From Choanephora cucurbitarum (taxonomy: Eukaryota; Mucoromycota; Mucoromycetes; Mucorales; Choanephoraceae): a stretch of DNA of 64,000 nucleotides. Location of the stretch: NCBI GenBank assembly GCA_025331435.1, contig JAIWNI010000013.1, positions 310,001 to 374,000 of the forward strand, written 5' to 3'. Made by a program: the position numbers and the translations under genes. Of this stretch, positions 11,180 to 23,105 are shown piece after piece (the stretch's first letter is position 1; the number at the start of each line of letters is the position of its first letter). Under the pieces are notes generated by a model. It was not told the origin of the DNA, did not search any database, and saw only the letters and a list, made by a program, of their open reading frames with translations.

Positions 11180-13582
11180 ATGGCTAAAGCTACATTAGAA
11201 TTGAAATACAAGCGTCTCAAAGTTGGACACGCTTGTTATGTCTGCCGAAGCAAGAAAATTAAGGTACTTGCAATCTCTTAAGAAATCTTTTTTTCTTTAC
11301 TCAAACCAAATCTGTTTTAGTGTGATGGGCTCAGACCATGTATGCAGGTAGAATAAAACGAAACAAGATAACACATATTCAGACGATCTGTTTACTCATT
11401 TATTTGTTTTCTTTGCGTGTCCTATTCTATTAGTGTAAAGGTAAAGCATCAATAGCATAATTTACATATCAAAACATAGATATTAATCGTATTGATTTCA
11501 ATAGCTAGAGGAAGAACTTGTGAGTCTTCAAGCATCCCATCAGAGTCTGAATCCCAAGATAGCACCACTATGATTGATGAACAACTGGGCGCATCAACTG
11601 AATCAGACGATGATTCCATTCTGTTCTCTCGTACACCAAAGAATTCAACAACAGACGACATCAGTGTTACTTCAAGCATAGCAGACGACAATTGGTCAGT
11701 TGATACAAAAAAGTGCACTAGCGATCAATGCAGTGCAGACCCGTTTTCGACTTTTAATCAGTTTCTGCTCACTAACTCAGTTCAATGGAAGGACGATCCT
11801 GCATTGCCTTTAAAGTATTCTTGTCCTATTGAGATGCCTTCAAGCGATATTCAATTACAAATGATCGAACTGTTTTTTCAAAAGCGATACTGCACAACTC
11901 CCATTATACCCAAAAAGCTCTTCTATGATCAACTACACTCAAAAGGCCCAATGATAACGCCTCTTCTTTTAAATGCTATCTACTGCGATGTCAGTAGTTT
12001 TGCATCTGCGTCCGAGTTGCCTGATGTCCCAAAGCCTGCTGTCTTTTTCAACCGTGCCAAGAGATTGATAGATGATTTCTTAGATAAACCCAGAATAAGC
12101 ACAATTATTGCTTTGAGCCTGCTGTCAAGATATGAGCCTCGTCCATCTAAATCAAAGTTGATGGCAGCCCAGAATTCCCGTACATGGATGTATAGTGGCA
12201 TGGCCTTTCGTATGTGTCTTGAGTTAGGGCTAAACATTGATACACCTAAATCTTGCGGTATGCTAACTGAAGAAGAGATTGAGCTCCGCCGTCGTGTCTT
12301 TTGGTTTTGCTATTGTCTGGACAAGCAGCAAAGTCTCGGAAAAGAAAGAACATGGTCCTTGTCGTCTTCTGTTGTCAAGACTCAATTACCTTCTGTTCTG
12401 CCAAACGATAGACATGATCAAGAAAACAAGCATGTTATTGCCTATTTTCGACAACATATCAAGTTGATGACAATTGGTGAACAAGTTTTGAGGTTACGCG
12501 TTCTACATCTCGCTACAGATAATGCACTGAACAGTTTGTTTGCAGAACAAGCAGTTCAGCTCAAGCTTGAAATCATGCAATGGAGCACCGACTCATCATC
12601 CGAGATTAACAATCTTATTCAAAAAGGTACATTTGAAAGCTCTACCGAAAACTCTGAGCGCTTGTCTCTTAAGGCTGTCTTACGGCTGTCTTATTGCATA
12701 TTACTCTCAAAGATACTGGAATGCGCTCCCAAGAATCGCTCCATTCTTATGGAACAGCGTGTAAATGCTTCTGAAATAGTGCAACAAGTTGAAATTCTCT
12801 GTGCCGACTGTTCAAAAGTGGCCCAATTTGAACAACTCGTATATGCTCTTTTGACTGCTGTCCTCGTACATGATGGGTTTTTAAATGATTCCGATTCTCA
12901 AATTGCTCAACAATCTCAGCATTTTCAGAATCGATGTTCTGCACTTTTAAAGAAGATTCAGAAACATGTTTCTATTCCTGAATGTGCTACTATACTTCAT
13001 CATATCTCAGTCCGCAACCAACAAATTGGGCACAACAACAATGCAACACCAACAACAGCTCAAGCGATAGATAATGATAATCTGAATGACCTTCTCAGCT
13101 CATCACCATCTACAACACACACTCAATCATTACCTTCACCAGAACATACATCGAGTGATCAGTTCATCTCAACAAGTACATACAGTTCTGACTTGTTAAG
13201 TAACGAAGTTACGTTCAAGCAGCTCAATACCATGTTTGCTATCCCTCCACCTGCCCTACCAATTTGGAACGAACCAACACAGTGCTTAGATGAATATTCA
13301 TTATCGACATCTCCATCCGATACGATAAGCTTCTCATATCCTTCAGCAGCGCTAGCATCTAATAACGATTGCTCACAACTGTCAAATTATACATTTAATA
13401 ATTATCAACATCACTCTAATCCTTCACCCTTATTTATTGACCCAATTGTTCATATGTCTCCTTCAGTATATCCATCTCAAGAAAGCGCCATTCCTTTTGT
13501 ACAATCAGAGCAACCTCTTGTGTATTCCCTTAATTCTATGCCTTCTCAACCATTAATGCCACAATTTGTATATTATCCTTAA
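11180..13582 (+). CDS. Zn2Cys6 fungal transcription factor with Fungal_trans-type middle region
   Basis: Exons 11180-11263, 11321-11347, 11434-11440 and 11505-13582; the total is 2196 nt, 731 aa. The binuclear zinc cluster has six cysteines at residues 19, 22, 29, 35, 38 and 45 with exact C-x2-C-x6-C-x5-C-x2-C-x6-C spacing (CYVCRSKKIKC, then CMQC). The cluster is split by three introns, and the fifth Cys sits in a 7-nt exon (TGTAAAG); skipping it would lose Cys38 and shift the frame. A Ser/Asp-rich acidic linker follows (about 45-125), then a region of about 130-470 matching the fungal-specific transcription factor domain (ELRRRVFWFCYCLDKQQS is the typical core). The C-terminal tail is long and rich in Ser, Pro and Gln, and may be activating. 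Such factors are nuclear regulators of metabolism or drug response; the regulon is unknown. Confidence 0.95.
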
Positions 13583-15722
13583 TTTTTTCTATTAAATAAA
13601 CACAATCCATGTAAATTTTCTAATAACAGTAATACAATATGTTTCGTAGCGTTATTATTCTGTAAATTTGACATGACGTATATCTTCCGATGGTCCTACA
13701 TGGCACGTTGGCGAAGTGTAGTACCAAACTTTGAGTGTTGTACAGGCTAACGCCAGCTCCCTTTTTTTTTTTTCAAAGTTCGCCACGACACAAACAAAAA
13801 GCTCAAAACTATCTTGATAGTTTATAATAGAAATGGCGAAGCAGTTGCTTAGCAAGTGACACTCTAACCTAATCTATTAGAGCATAGCTTCCTCTCACTT
13901 CCCCACCAGTTTTCACTGAGTTCGAAAGTAGTCAAATCACTAATATATACTGCGATTCAGCTAACAAGGATAGGAGTCAGTGGGAAAGACAGATATCATG
14001 CTATAATAGTAAAAGAAGAAAAATTGTTGCACAAAGCTGCCCTTTGCCTCTGTACACAAGTATATAAATCCGCACATAGGGTTAAAAGGAAGTTCTGTAG
14101 AAAGGTGCACCTTTCTTTTTAGATATGAGAATTAATTGTAAAACCTTCAGTCTTTCTCTCTGCAATTAACTCTTAGACTTGACCTGATCGCCATCAGCTA
14201 AGCCTGTTTAAGAGATAATATATATAATAAGAAAAAAAAAAGAGACTATATTCTGGACTATACTTTTTGACGACATCAATCTTTTCTGGAACAATGCTGC
14301 AATAATCAAGTCATCGCATTTAAGTTCAACATGTGATTCTAGATGTTTTTTTTATCCCTAGCGTACACAAACTTGTTATGGCTATAACCAATGTCTTAGC
14401 AAAACTACAACTCCATGCATTGAAACTTGCTGAATGTGCCTAAAAAATTCTCTGCCGATCAATTAAGTAACTTATAACATGGTAACGACAAAAAAAAAGA
14501 GCATTCATAGTCATATACACACTTCTTTTGATACAGAAATACTTTTACTAAAATTATATGACAATGTACTACTTCAAATCTGTCTGATTCTTATCTCTGC
14601 CCTATCGAAATGCTTGTGTCCCATTCATCGAGAGAATGATCGAGATTTTGAGTCGTAGATGTAAAATCCCAAAGTCTGGAATTCAATTTCAGGTACACTG
14701 CTTGCCATTTCTCTAAAGTTTTGTTTTGTTCTGCTTCAATATTTTGAGTTCATGAAAAAGATCAAAGAAAGCATTGGTTTATTTGTTCAGACATTACATA
14801 TGCCAGCATAGGTTTTAGACCTTACAACAAACACCCCTCTCATCCATAGCTCTTCTTGTAGCTTTTTCAAAGAAGAACCATAAGCACACCTCAACGTTTC
14901 TCGAGAACACACAGAAGCGCATTTGTCGCCCTTTTTCACGAACATCTTGATAGTTTGTCATCAAATTGGATTCGATCAAACGACATGGATTTAAGAATCT
15001 TTTTCTTCGAAGACATCAACGCTTTTGTATTCGTCGTGTCGAAAGTAATGAAGAGGACGCAAATTTGATCAACCACAAACCCTTTCTTGATCTTTTACTG
15101 CCCCGTGTTCAATGCTGCAATCAATATGCCTTACTGAATATTCAAATGGTTCAGCATCGATATACGAATCAGCTAAACAAGATTTACAAACGATTTTTTT
15201 TACTATGAATGATTGGTGCTTTGTCGGTACAGTCTTGATCACCAAGTATTTTAGAGGCATTAAAATGGTCTTGTTGCGATGATGAACAACAGATTACCTT
15301 CAGTTGTCTTGTATGCTTGAAAATTCTAAGTTTCGTAGAACATATATCAGTTTCAGTAACCTCTATAGATAGCCCCAATCGACTCAACACGCAAAACCTT
15401 TATTCTGTTATGAATCATGGCGCTACTCATAAAGGACGTTGAATCGTATGACTTGAAAGCATCAGGAGTCTGTAAAATAAGTTTCCCTTGAGGCTGACAG
15501 TAATCTTGACTTCAGAATGAATGAAATGATACGCCTGAACTTACTCAACGAGGTTCTTACAAACTGAACAAGCCGTTCTTGACCCATTATTTGGCAATTT
15601 CAACTTAATCTTTCAAGCTGAAAGATGTATCCACAAGATAGAGAAAAAATAGAAAGAAAGCATGTATCAAAAACAACAAGATTGAAGGCAAAAACCCAAT
15701 AGATATATGTATATATAGTTCG
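13583..15722. other. Intergenic region, no gene recognised
   Basis: About 2.1 kb between the convergent ends of the Zn2Cys6 gene and the TRAIP-like gene. The open frame at 14966-15208 (80 codons, basic) and the overlapping minus-strand frames at 15069-15390 have no recognisable domain and no supporting leader or splice pattern, so I do not call them. Confidence 0.45.
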
Positions 15723-17174
15723 CTAAAACACATCATCATCTGGTATAGTTAAACTGGAATTATGACCCGAAGGTGTCTTTAGACGTTTTGGACTTTGACT
15801 GAAATGCATTATGAAAAGGAAAGAGAGAATGGTGAGCTTCTGAAGACATTCAAACAAACAAACAACCACTTACCCAGCAGCTTGAAGTTGAAGCTCGTTG
15901 TTTAGTCGCTTGTATTGAAATCGGTTATGCATTGGGCTAACATGTTCTTCAACAGCATACTCTTCATCATCCGATAGCAGTGCCAAATCTCTGGCAATAC
16001 CTCTAAATAAGGGATTTCCAATTGTGCTAAACAACGGATAAGAACAAAGGATTAAATTCATGCCGCTTTGCATCTTTTTGTGTGCTATACCTAGTTGATT
16101 GGCTAGCGGGTTGATTGGATGTATGATCCTCTATCTGATTCGATTGTTCTAATGTTTGATGGTTGTTGTGATTTTCAGTCGATTGTCTTTGTTTCTGCTT
16201 GTCTTCTTGCTGCGGTGCTATGTCTTCTATCTCATTTCTTACATCTGCTTCCTCTCCTTCATCCTCTGAGTCTAATACGATAACATTGGCATATTTACGT
16301 CTAGGACGGTTACGAAGAGCTCCTTGCCCTTTTTCATATTCTTTCAATCTATCCTTCAACTTTTCATTTTTGGCTTTTAGACTATTGACCGCTCTCTCAT
16401 TGATAGCAAGCTTGCTCTCTGCGCTGTCACGGCCACTACAAAAGAAAGATTGTTAGAATCTTCTTGGCGCATACAAGATGAATCGATCTTACCGAACAGC
16501 TTCTTTGTATCGGTATTCAAGTCCTCCTAATGTAGTTATCAATTGATCATGTGGTTGATGTTGTAGGCTTTTCATGAAACTTTGAGAAGTTGGACTCGAT
16601 AGATAATCATCAATATCAGCCACCCTGAATGCACAGTGTCAATGTCTGCTATAAAATAAAGAAAAAGTGGGACACCTAAAAGATGCTTACCTTTTCACTT
16701 GCTTAAGATAACGCATTGAATTGGTCATTGACCTTATTTTTTTGTTCTGTGCCTCAATCTCTAATATATGATCTGCATTCTGCCTTCGTATCAGCTGTAG
16801 CTCATTTCGTAGTGATTCGACTTCTCTGTTTGAAGAAGCAAGTTGTACTTGAAGATCGCGAGTTCGTCTAGTCAAGTCAGAAGACGAAGAAGAAGCGCTT
16901 TCTCCGGGTTCGTTGTCTTCTGTCGTAGAAAAGTAGAGTGGAGCTACTAAATGTCGGAGGGTAGCTGTCTTTTTGCAAAGAGGACATTTCTTTGACTGGT
17001 TAATCCAAGGACGAATACTGCGAATATCTAGATTAGCTTAAAGAATCATTCTTTAACTCAGACACAGACTAATTACCAGTTGTTATGAAAGACATGACCA
17101 CAAGGTGCTGCTGCTGCTGATTCGTTTGGGTCAGACAATAGAGATCCAAAGCATATAATACAGTTGTAAGTCAT
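15723..17174 (-). CDS. TRAIP-like RING-finger E3 ubiquitin ligase with coiled coil
   Basis: Six exons on the minus strand: 17174-17077, 17017-16691, 16624-16493, 16435-16091, 16026-15874 and 15798-15723. The sum is 1131 nt, 376 aa. An N-terminal RING-H2 (residues 5 to about 50) starts CIICF, continues PCGHVFHNNC across the first intron and ends CPLCKK. A long coiled coil follows (about 85-260; for example VESLRNELQLI and NEKLKDRLKEYEKG), then an acidic, Gln-rich low-complexity region and a basic C-terminus (SPKRLKTPSG). N-terminal RING followed directly by coiled coil is the TRAIP/NOPO architecture. TRAIP ubiquitinates the replicative helicase and DNA-protein crosslinks in the nucleus. The RING is certain; the TRAIP orthology is inferred from architecture and the CGHxFH-xx-C-xxxW pattern. 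No clear PCNA-binding box is seen at the C-terminus. Confidence 0.82.
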
Positions 17175-17796
17175 GAGGGTAAATATACAGAAAAGAAAAG
17201 AGAGAGAGAGAGAGAAAAAAAAATTGCAAGCTTGTACAACAAAGCACACTATTTTGTGCTTTACAGCGCTTTTTCCTCTTTTGGAATATTTGATTCCTAC
17301 TCAGTATGTGTGAAGCAGCAGTTGATCTATGCTTTAATTTTTTATCAAGCCAGACTGCTCAAGCAAAAGCTATATAGACTATTAAAAGTTATTGAAAAAA
17401 AAAACGAGTAATTTGATTTGGATCAATTTTAACTTTACTTGGGTTTCCTAGTATAAGAAACAGGATATGACTTGTCAAAGTATAGATCAGGTAAAATCTG
17501 TCCTTATCTTTTCTTTTTTTTTTTACAAACAAGTTTGAATCTTGACTATAATACATCATGTCTGTTACAATGAAAATACCAATATGGACAATACCACCTA
17601 ATCCTAACAGGTTTTATAGGCTATGACTCATCTAAATTGGTAAGTTACAGAACCACACATACGCAAAGTAAAACAGTTGTAATCAATTACTCATGTTTAA
17701 ATGCAAAAATGTTATGTGAATAATGTTTATTATGAGGGTTTAGGATATTCTAATTAGCATGAAAGGTGATAGAGTTCAAAATGCAGTATGATTAAA
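17175..17796. other. Intergenic: 5' flank of the TRAIP-like gene and 3' flank of the deacetylase
   Basis: About 620 bp. A purine-rich tract (17190-17222) lies directly upstream of the minus-strand TRAIP-like start, the mirror of the C/T leaders seen elsewhere. No gene is seen. Confidence 0.45.
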
Positions 17797-19347
17797 TTAC
17801 AAGACATAGGCAGCAATGGCAGCAGCAGCAGTCAATACAGCGGCAGATTGGGTAACCTTGTTGGAAAGAGCACCAGAGGTTTCGCTTTGAGAGTTAGCCA
17901 AAGCATTGGTGTTGGCAGTAGCATCGGTGGTAACATCGGTGGTAGCTTCAGCACTGTCAGAAGCAGAGGAAACAGTGATAGCAGGGCTTTCAGCGGCAGG
18001 AGCAACAGCGGTAGCAACAACAGGAACAGCAACGGCAGAAGAAGCGAGAGAAGCAATGTCAGAGCTAAGGGTGACATCAGTAGTACCGGCAGCAGCAGTG
18101 GTAGTGGTAGCGGTAGCATTGGTAGAAGCGGCTTCAGTGGTATTGGAAGCAGCATCAATGGTAGTGGAAGCATCATCAGTGGTGTTGGAAGCACCGGCAG
18201 GGACAGTTTCGTCACCGACAGGGTAGACCCAGTTCTTTTCCCAGTAAGGTTGAGAGATGTTGAGACATTGATGGATGGACTTGACATTGAAGACAGATTG
18301 AAGCTTAGGCAACCACTTTTCAGTCATCTTGACGGTGGCATTGTTCAATTCGTGTTCGAGAACGATAAGACCGGTCTTGTCCTTGTGAGCCTTGGCATCA
18401 GCAATCCATTTTTCAAATGAGGCATCGACCTTAGCAGGAGAAAGGTCACCACCACCACTACCGGGCATGTTCCAGTCGTTGGTGTCAGCGTTCCAGAGGT
18501 AGGTGTGCAAACCCATTTGCCATGCGATAGCACGAACACGGTCATCAACATCACCTTGAGGAGGTCTCCAACACTTGGTAGTGACGCCAGTAGCTTCCTT
18601 GATGGCACGGAGGGACCAGTACAATTGAGCGACGACTTCTTCGTTGGTTTGAGTGGTCATTTGAGGATGAGACCAGGTGTGAGAACAGAGGACGTGACCA
18701 TGGTTGATAGCTCTCTTGGCAGCTTCAGGGTAGGTAACGACGTTGGAACCAATATAGAAGAGAGTAGCCTTTTGGTTGTTGTTTTCAGCCAAGAAGTTGT
18801 ACAATTCAGGTTCGGCCCACTTGTCAAGTTCCTTGTCTTCACCACCGATGTTGAATGGTCCATCATCGTAGTTGAGACCCCAGTCACCAGGAGTGGGACA
18901 GTAGTGAACATCTTCGGGCAAGTAAGAGAGCTTGGGCTTGGTACAGCCAGATTGAGACCACCAACAGTCAGGATCGCTGTTAGGGTAACCCTTGAAGATA
19001 ATGTCACCGTCCTTGTTGTTCTTGCGGATGGCAGCCTTGGGGACCTTGGACCAATCGATGGCAGCAATGACCTTCTTGACTTCAGGGTGCTTTACGTCAG
19101 GAGCAGTCCATGGTTCGGGGTAGGATTTGAGGTCGAGCTTTTCGCGAGGCAAAGTCTTGCTGGTATCCAATTTGCCAGTAGGGTATCCAGAGTTGACACC
19201 CTTGGGAGTAGGGAAATCAGGCAACCAAGTGGGTGATTCAACTGCGAAAGAACCACTTGATGTCTTTGAAGATGCAGATTTGGTAGAAGCGGCAGTAACG
19301 AAACTACCAGTTGCGAGAAGGAGGGCGCCGAGTGCTGTAAGTTGCAT
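17797..19347 (-). CDS. cda: Chitin deacetylase, secreted and probably GPI-anchored
   Basis: Intronless, 516 aa. There is a signal peptide (MQLTALGALLLATGSFVTAA), then a NodB/polysaccharide deacetylase domain in the middle (about 150-350) with all five family motifs: LNYDDGP (motif 1, metal and base Asp), CSHTWSHP (motif 2, two metal His), RPPQGD (motif 3), NADTNDW (motif 4) and VLEHE (motif 5). It removes acetyl groups from chitin to make chitosan, a major wall polymer in Mucoromycota, acting outside the membrane. The C-terminal 120 residues are Ser/Thr/Ala-rich (likely O-glycosylated) and end in a hydrophobic stretch (SAAVLTAAAAIAAYVL) that fits a GPI-attachment signal. Codon use is strongly biased to C-ending codons, which creates long open frames in the other strands; those are shadows. 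The strong codon bias suggests high expression. Confidence 0.95.
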   Translation of the reverse strand: MQLTALGALLLATGSFVTAASTKSASSKTSSGSFAVESPTWLPDFPTPKGVNSGYPTGKLDTSKTLPREKLDLKSYPEPWTAPDVKHPEVKKVIAAIDWSKVPKAAIRKNNKDGDIIFKGYPNSDPDCWWSQSGCTKPKLSYLPEDVHYCPTPGDWGLNYDDGPFNIGGEDKELDKWAEPELYNFLAENNNQKATLFYIGSNVVTYPEAAKRAINHGHVLCSHTWSHPQMTTQTNEEVVAQLYWSLRAIKEATGVTTKCWRPPQGDVDDRVRAIAWQMGLHTYLWNADTNDWNMPGSGGGDLSPAKVDASFEKWIADAKAHKDKTGLIVLEHELNNATVKMTEKWLPKLQSVFNVKSIHQCLNISQPYWEKNWVYPVGDETVPAGASNTTDDASTTIDAASNTTEAASTNATATTTTAAAGTTDVTLSSDIASLASSAVAVPVVATAVAPAAESPAITVSSASDSAEATTDVTTDATANTNALANSQSETSGALSNKVTQSAAVLTAAAAIAAYVL

Positions 19348-21160
19348 AGTTGTTCTAAAAAGGAATGAAAAAAAAAGAAAAGAATGTATAAAAGAAAGAG
19401 ATAAAGATGAAGTAGCTGATCATGAAGCCTTTTCAACCTATTTTATAGATAGACAATAATTTTTTTTAAGCTTATGATTGTGTTACTTGAACACAAAAGA
19501 ATGGTAGAAAATTTTGTTTGGTAATATCTATTATGGTAAAAGAGCATGGCCAAAAACCAAGTATAGTTACCGCTAATTTCAATTAGCCGTTTTGCATCTG
19601 CTGATGTACTTCAGAAAGTTTACTATTGGCGATTCTCCGATCTAAAATCTGACATTGCTTGAAAAAGGAATCGTGTTAAGTTAACCGGGTAACAAGCTTG
19701 AAGCTAATTTGTAAGAGACCAACATATCACAGCCTATGTTTGTAAGGAAGCAAGTAAAGGAAAGTTGCAATTGCATTAGCGAATTCAATGAGTATCAGTG
19801 TGACAAGGTATTGTGCTCGCAGGAAGTAACCACAAGCGTTTTAGGTATTTTAGATAGTGCAACCTCCCCATAAACCTCCACTAAAATGCAGGCTCCAACA
19901 CCAACATACATAAACTATAGTGCTTCCATCTATTTCCATACATTCGGCAAGAAATAACATTAATATATTATTTTTCTCAAGTTTCTTTTTCAGAATTGAT
20001 ATAGAAAAAATAGGATATTTTTGGAATATTATTCTAAACGTAGTCAAATAACTAGGAGGACAGAATGTTTCTTTATTGGTTGGGTTTCTTGTGTCTGCTA
20101 TAGTTGGACAATAGTTGCAGAGTGTTATCTAGGTACAAATTTATACAGTACAAACGTTTTCCTTCTTGCAAGAACTAAAGCTTGTTTTTTTTTTGCTTCT
20201 ATTGTCTCACAAAAGATAATGGCTCAGAAAAGCAGTACGCGAAATTCAGTTATGTTGATTGACAGCTTCAATTGTTTGTTTCTATCTTTGCGTATGTATA
20301 GTTAGTGCGTTTTTCTTTTTCTCTTTTCTTATGACGTTTAAAGAGAGTTTTAAATAGAAGCAGGTTGGTTATCCTAAAAAGGGACTTTTTCCTTAACTAT
20401 TCAAAAGAGTTTCAACTTGATTTGAATCTTTAAATACCTTTTTATAGTCGTCATAAATCTTTTTTTAGATTCTGGTGATAAGACAGTATAGTTTGATCAA
20501 ACTCAAGTTCAACTTCATTTGCTTTATATTTTAGCAAAAAGAAAAAATACATTCTCTAGGTATCAGCAAATTGAGATTATGTAGAGAGTACAGTAAGCTT
20601 TCAACACAAGTGGTTTCTGATGAGGCCAAAAAAATAGAAGGGGAGAAGGTTTAGTTGTTCAACGAGAATGTCTGCCAGAATTAAGCAGATATACTTTTAA
20701 TTACATCTCCAAGTGATACAGGATTACACAGTTTCTTATTAAAGAGTTTGATGATTCCTTTATTTGACCAATGGTAAAATTGTTATAATTGCTTTCTATT
20801 TTGACACCCTGATTTGTTGATATTATGTTTGACCCTACCTCATGTACATGAATTGAGAGTTCAATTCCGATTGACTCTACTGGCGCTTGTAGACAGAAAT
20901 GCTATCGGTTTGATGATAGAAACATGGCCTGTTTCTGCTCAATTATTCAAATGAGCAACAAAGATATTGACAGAAAACACTTCTGTTCGATTGTCATAAT
21001 GGGATCTTAAAAAAAAATGCTTGGATAAGGTAATGGCTCTCAATCTATTTAAATGCTTTGCCTGTTTGTTCAAAGTCATAGCATTTAGTCTCAGTGAGAC
21101 GCATTTTAAATATGAATTTATTTACACAAATGATTTACAGTTTTTTTTTTTGCAAATCAA
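19348..21160. other. Intergenic: promoter side of the deacetylase, then no gene
   Basis: 1.8 kb. The first 110 bases form the A/G-rich (in the sense of transcription T/C-rich) leader of the deacetylase gene. The rest is AT-rich and has only short open frames (19850-20047 minus, 20021-20305, 21021-21230) with no features. Confidence 0.45.
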
Positions 21161-22663
21161 TCAGATAACAAGACGGTCTTGTTCAGGTAGGACATCAATG
21201 ACCAATTTGGATTCCCCATGTCTTGAATGAACATTAATGTAGCCTTGTCCTCTTAACTCACCAAAATGGCCCATCTTGATTGTACTTCTCTTTGAAGAGG
21301 TAAGATGTAAATCTTTTGGTCTCTGTAGAGGTACAATTTCTGGATCACAAAGCCAACAATGAGCAGTATAGCCTATGTTGGTTTCTTTGTTGGGTAATGA
21401 TACAATTGCCTTTACAGGCCCATCCAGTGCAACTACGGTTGATTTCACACTTTGAGATGTTGGAAGTAGCTCAACTTTAGTGGCTCCTACCACAGTGGCT
21501 GCTCCAAATGTGTTTAAAGGATGATAACTACCCAGTATAATACCATTTAAAGTGCCCAACATAAGTTCGTTTGCCTTAATGCCCTTATACATAAAAAAAA
21601 AAGAAGTCATATCAGATCTTGAGAAAAAAAAAAAGAGAGGCTTTCTTTTGCATAACGTCAGTATGTTTACCTTTAGTTTGATAGCACCTCTTCCTAGCCC
21701 AACTGAAAACTTGTTCAATACAGTGTTACCTAAATCACCTTCTATCTGATTTACATGGTTGACTTTGATGTTGAGATCCTCATAATGAGCAAGGGAGGTT
21801 GGAAAGATGATATCTAACTGATACACCATACATGACTTGAGAATGGAAGGGTGATGATGGTTGATATGGACTGATTTGAATTTCGAGCTTATATGGTTAT
21901 CTTCAGACAAAAGAACGTGATTGAACAGATCCTCGCGTTGAGCAAACAACTTGAGCTGAATCCGAATATTGTCTGAATCGGGCGATGATCTCAAGTGAAT
22001 TAAGCCTCCTTCACTAAACAGGCCATCCAGCTTAAGATGGAGCGTCTTGAACTCATGAGGAGAAAACGAGAGGGTCTTTTGCTTTTCGTAAGGTAGATGG
22101 CCACATTCGGGCGAGACAGGATGATGTGGTCTGAGGGGCCGTTTGATCTTGAGTTCTTCGGGAGGATTGACAATCTTGTGGTTGAGTTTGGGAATGCCTA
22201 CCTGGCTAGCGGTCTCCTTGGGCAAATGAAGAGGTGGTCTAATAGAAGAAGAAGAGGGGAGAATACCGAGCACTTCTTGAGCAATTGTCTGGATAACTTG
22301 ATGTCTCTTGTTTAGATCTTTTACATCGATTTCTTTGGCCCAATAAGGCTCTTGATGTCGTTCAATTTCTCGGTCGAATGGTTTCTTGATCCTTTCGTCC
22401 AGTTGCCATAGCGTATGAAGTGATTCCATGAATCGAGATAGTTTGATGGCATCTGCAGAAGCAATTTCATTTGGATAATCAAGAAAGCCATGATGTGTTT
22501 TGCCCTAACAAATGAGGTTACAATGGGGTCTATCTGACTTGTCACCCATACGTCATTGACTTACTCCAATACTGTAGCCATAATGTGCTAAATGATAAAT
22601 ATGAGATACAACCAAGAAGCTCAAGAACACGAGAAACACTAGGCTAAAACGCTCTATGACCAT
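21161..22663 (-). CDS. Hypothetical protein with N-terminal membrane anchor (beta-rich, adhesin-like C-terminal half)
   Basis: Three exons on the minus strand: 22663-22565, 22504-21671 and 21583-21161. The sum is 1356 nt, 451 aa. The first 22 residues after MVIERF are hydrophobic (SLVFLVFLSFLVVSHIY), so it is a signal anchor or signal peptide. A conserved-looking N-terminal region follows (GFLDYPNEIASADAIKLSRF), then a Pro-rich linker (about 120-150). The C-terminal 280 residues are rich in alternating hydrophobic and Gly/Asn residues with repeated patterns such as GRGAIKLK, ANELMLGTLNGII and GYINVHS. This pattern resembles DUF4097-type putative adhesin repeats, but I am not sure of the family. 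It is divergently transcribed from the Nup96 gene. Start chosen as the only ATG giving the hydrophobic leader in frame across the 60-bp first intron. Confidence 0.75.
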
Positions 22664-23105
22664 GAATGAGTATCATTGATTTTCTTTTAATTCTGTCTTT
22701 ATGATTTACTTAGAAATGCATAAGTATGTCTTTGAGTTGAATTCATTTTTGTATGAAAAAAGAAAAGAAAAAGAATAGAGTAGAATGCATGATTTTTAGA
22801 AAATAATAATGTAAATTCCGACTCGGACAGATAAAAAATAGATGAACAAAATTCTTTTTTTTTTTCTTTCTTTCTTCTGTAACAATTATGCTTATTGGAA
22901 GAAAGCGCCCTCTTCAGCCTACTTATAGAAGGTAGTTTATATTAAAAAGAAGACACCATACATTAATCTCTCATTTCTTTTTATTGCCTTCACCTTAGTA
23001 AAATTGTAGATGTCTCGAGTGAGACGCGAGAAAAGGTAAATCAATGTGGTCAAGTTAACAAACTTAAGGCAGCTTACACAACCAAAGTAGAAGGCAAGAC
23101 AAATC
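22664..23105. other. Divergent promoter region between the membrane-anchored orphan and Nup96
   Basis: 442 bp shared between two divergent genes, with A- and T-tracts around 22755-22870. An ATG at about 23009 opens a 9-codon frame that ends at a possible donor (GTAAAT). Splicing it to the AG before 23088 does not join the Nup96 frame, so I left it out. Confidence 0.45.

Noticed and set aside
14966..15208. 80-codon basic open frame
   Set aside because: Overlapped by minus-strand frames of similar length, no family, no C/T leader. I cannot separate it from chance.
17788..19236. Long plus-strand open frames (210 and 243 codons) across the chitin deacetylase gene
   Set aside because: They are antisense to a clear, intronless deacetylase with biased codon use. 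The translated products are Gly/Ser or Val-rich shadow sequence without a domain.
22937..23105. Possible extra 5' exon of Nup96 starting at the ATG near 23009
   Set aside because: The only good donor and acceptor combination joins out of frame with the Nup96 domain and soon reaches a stop.
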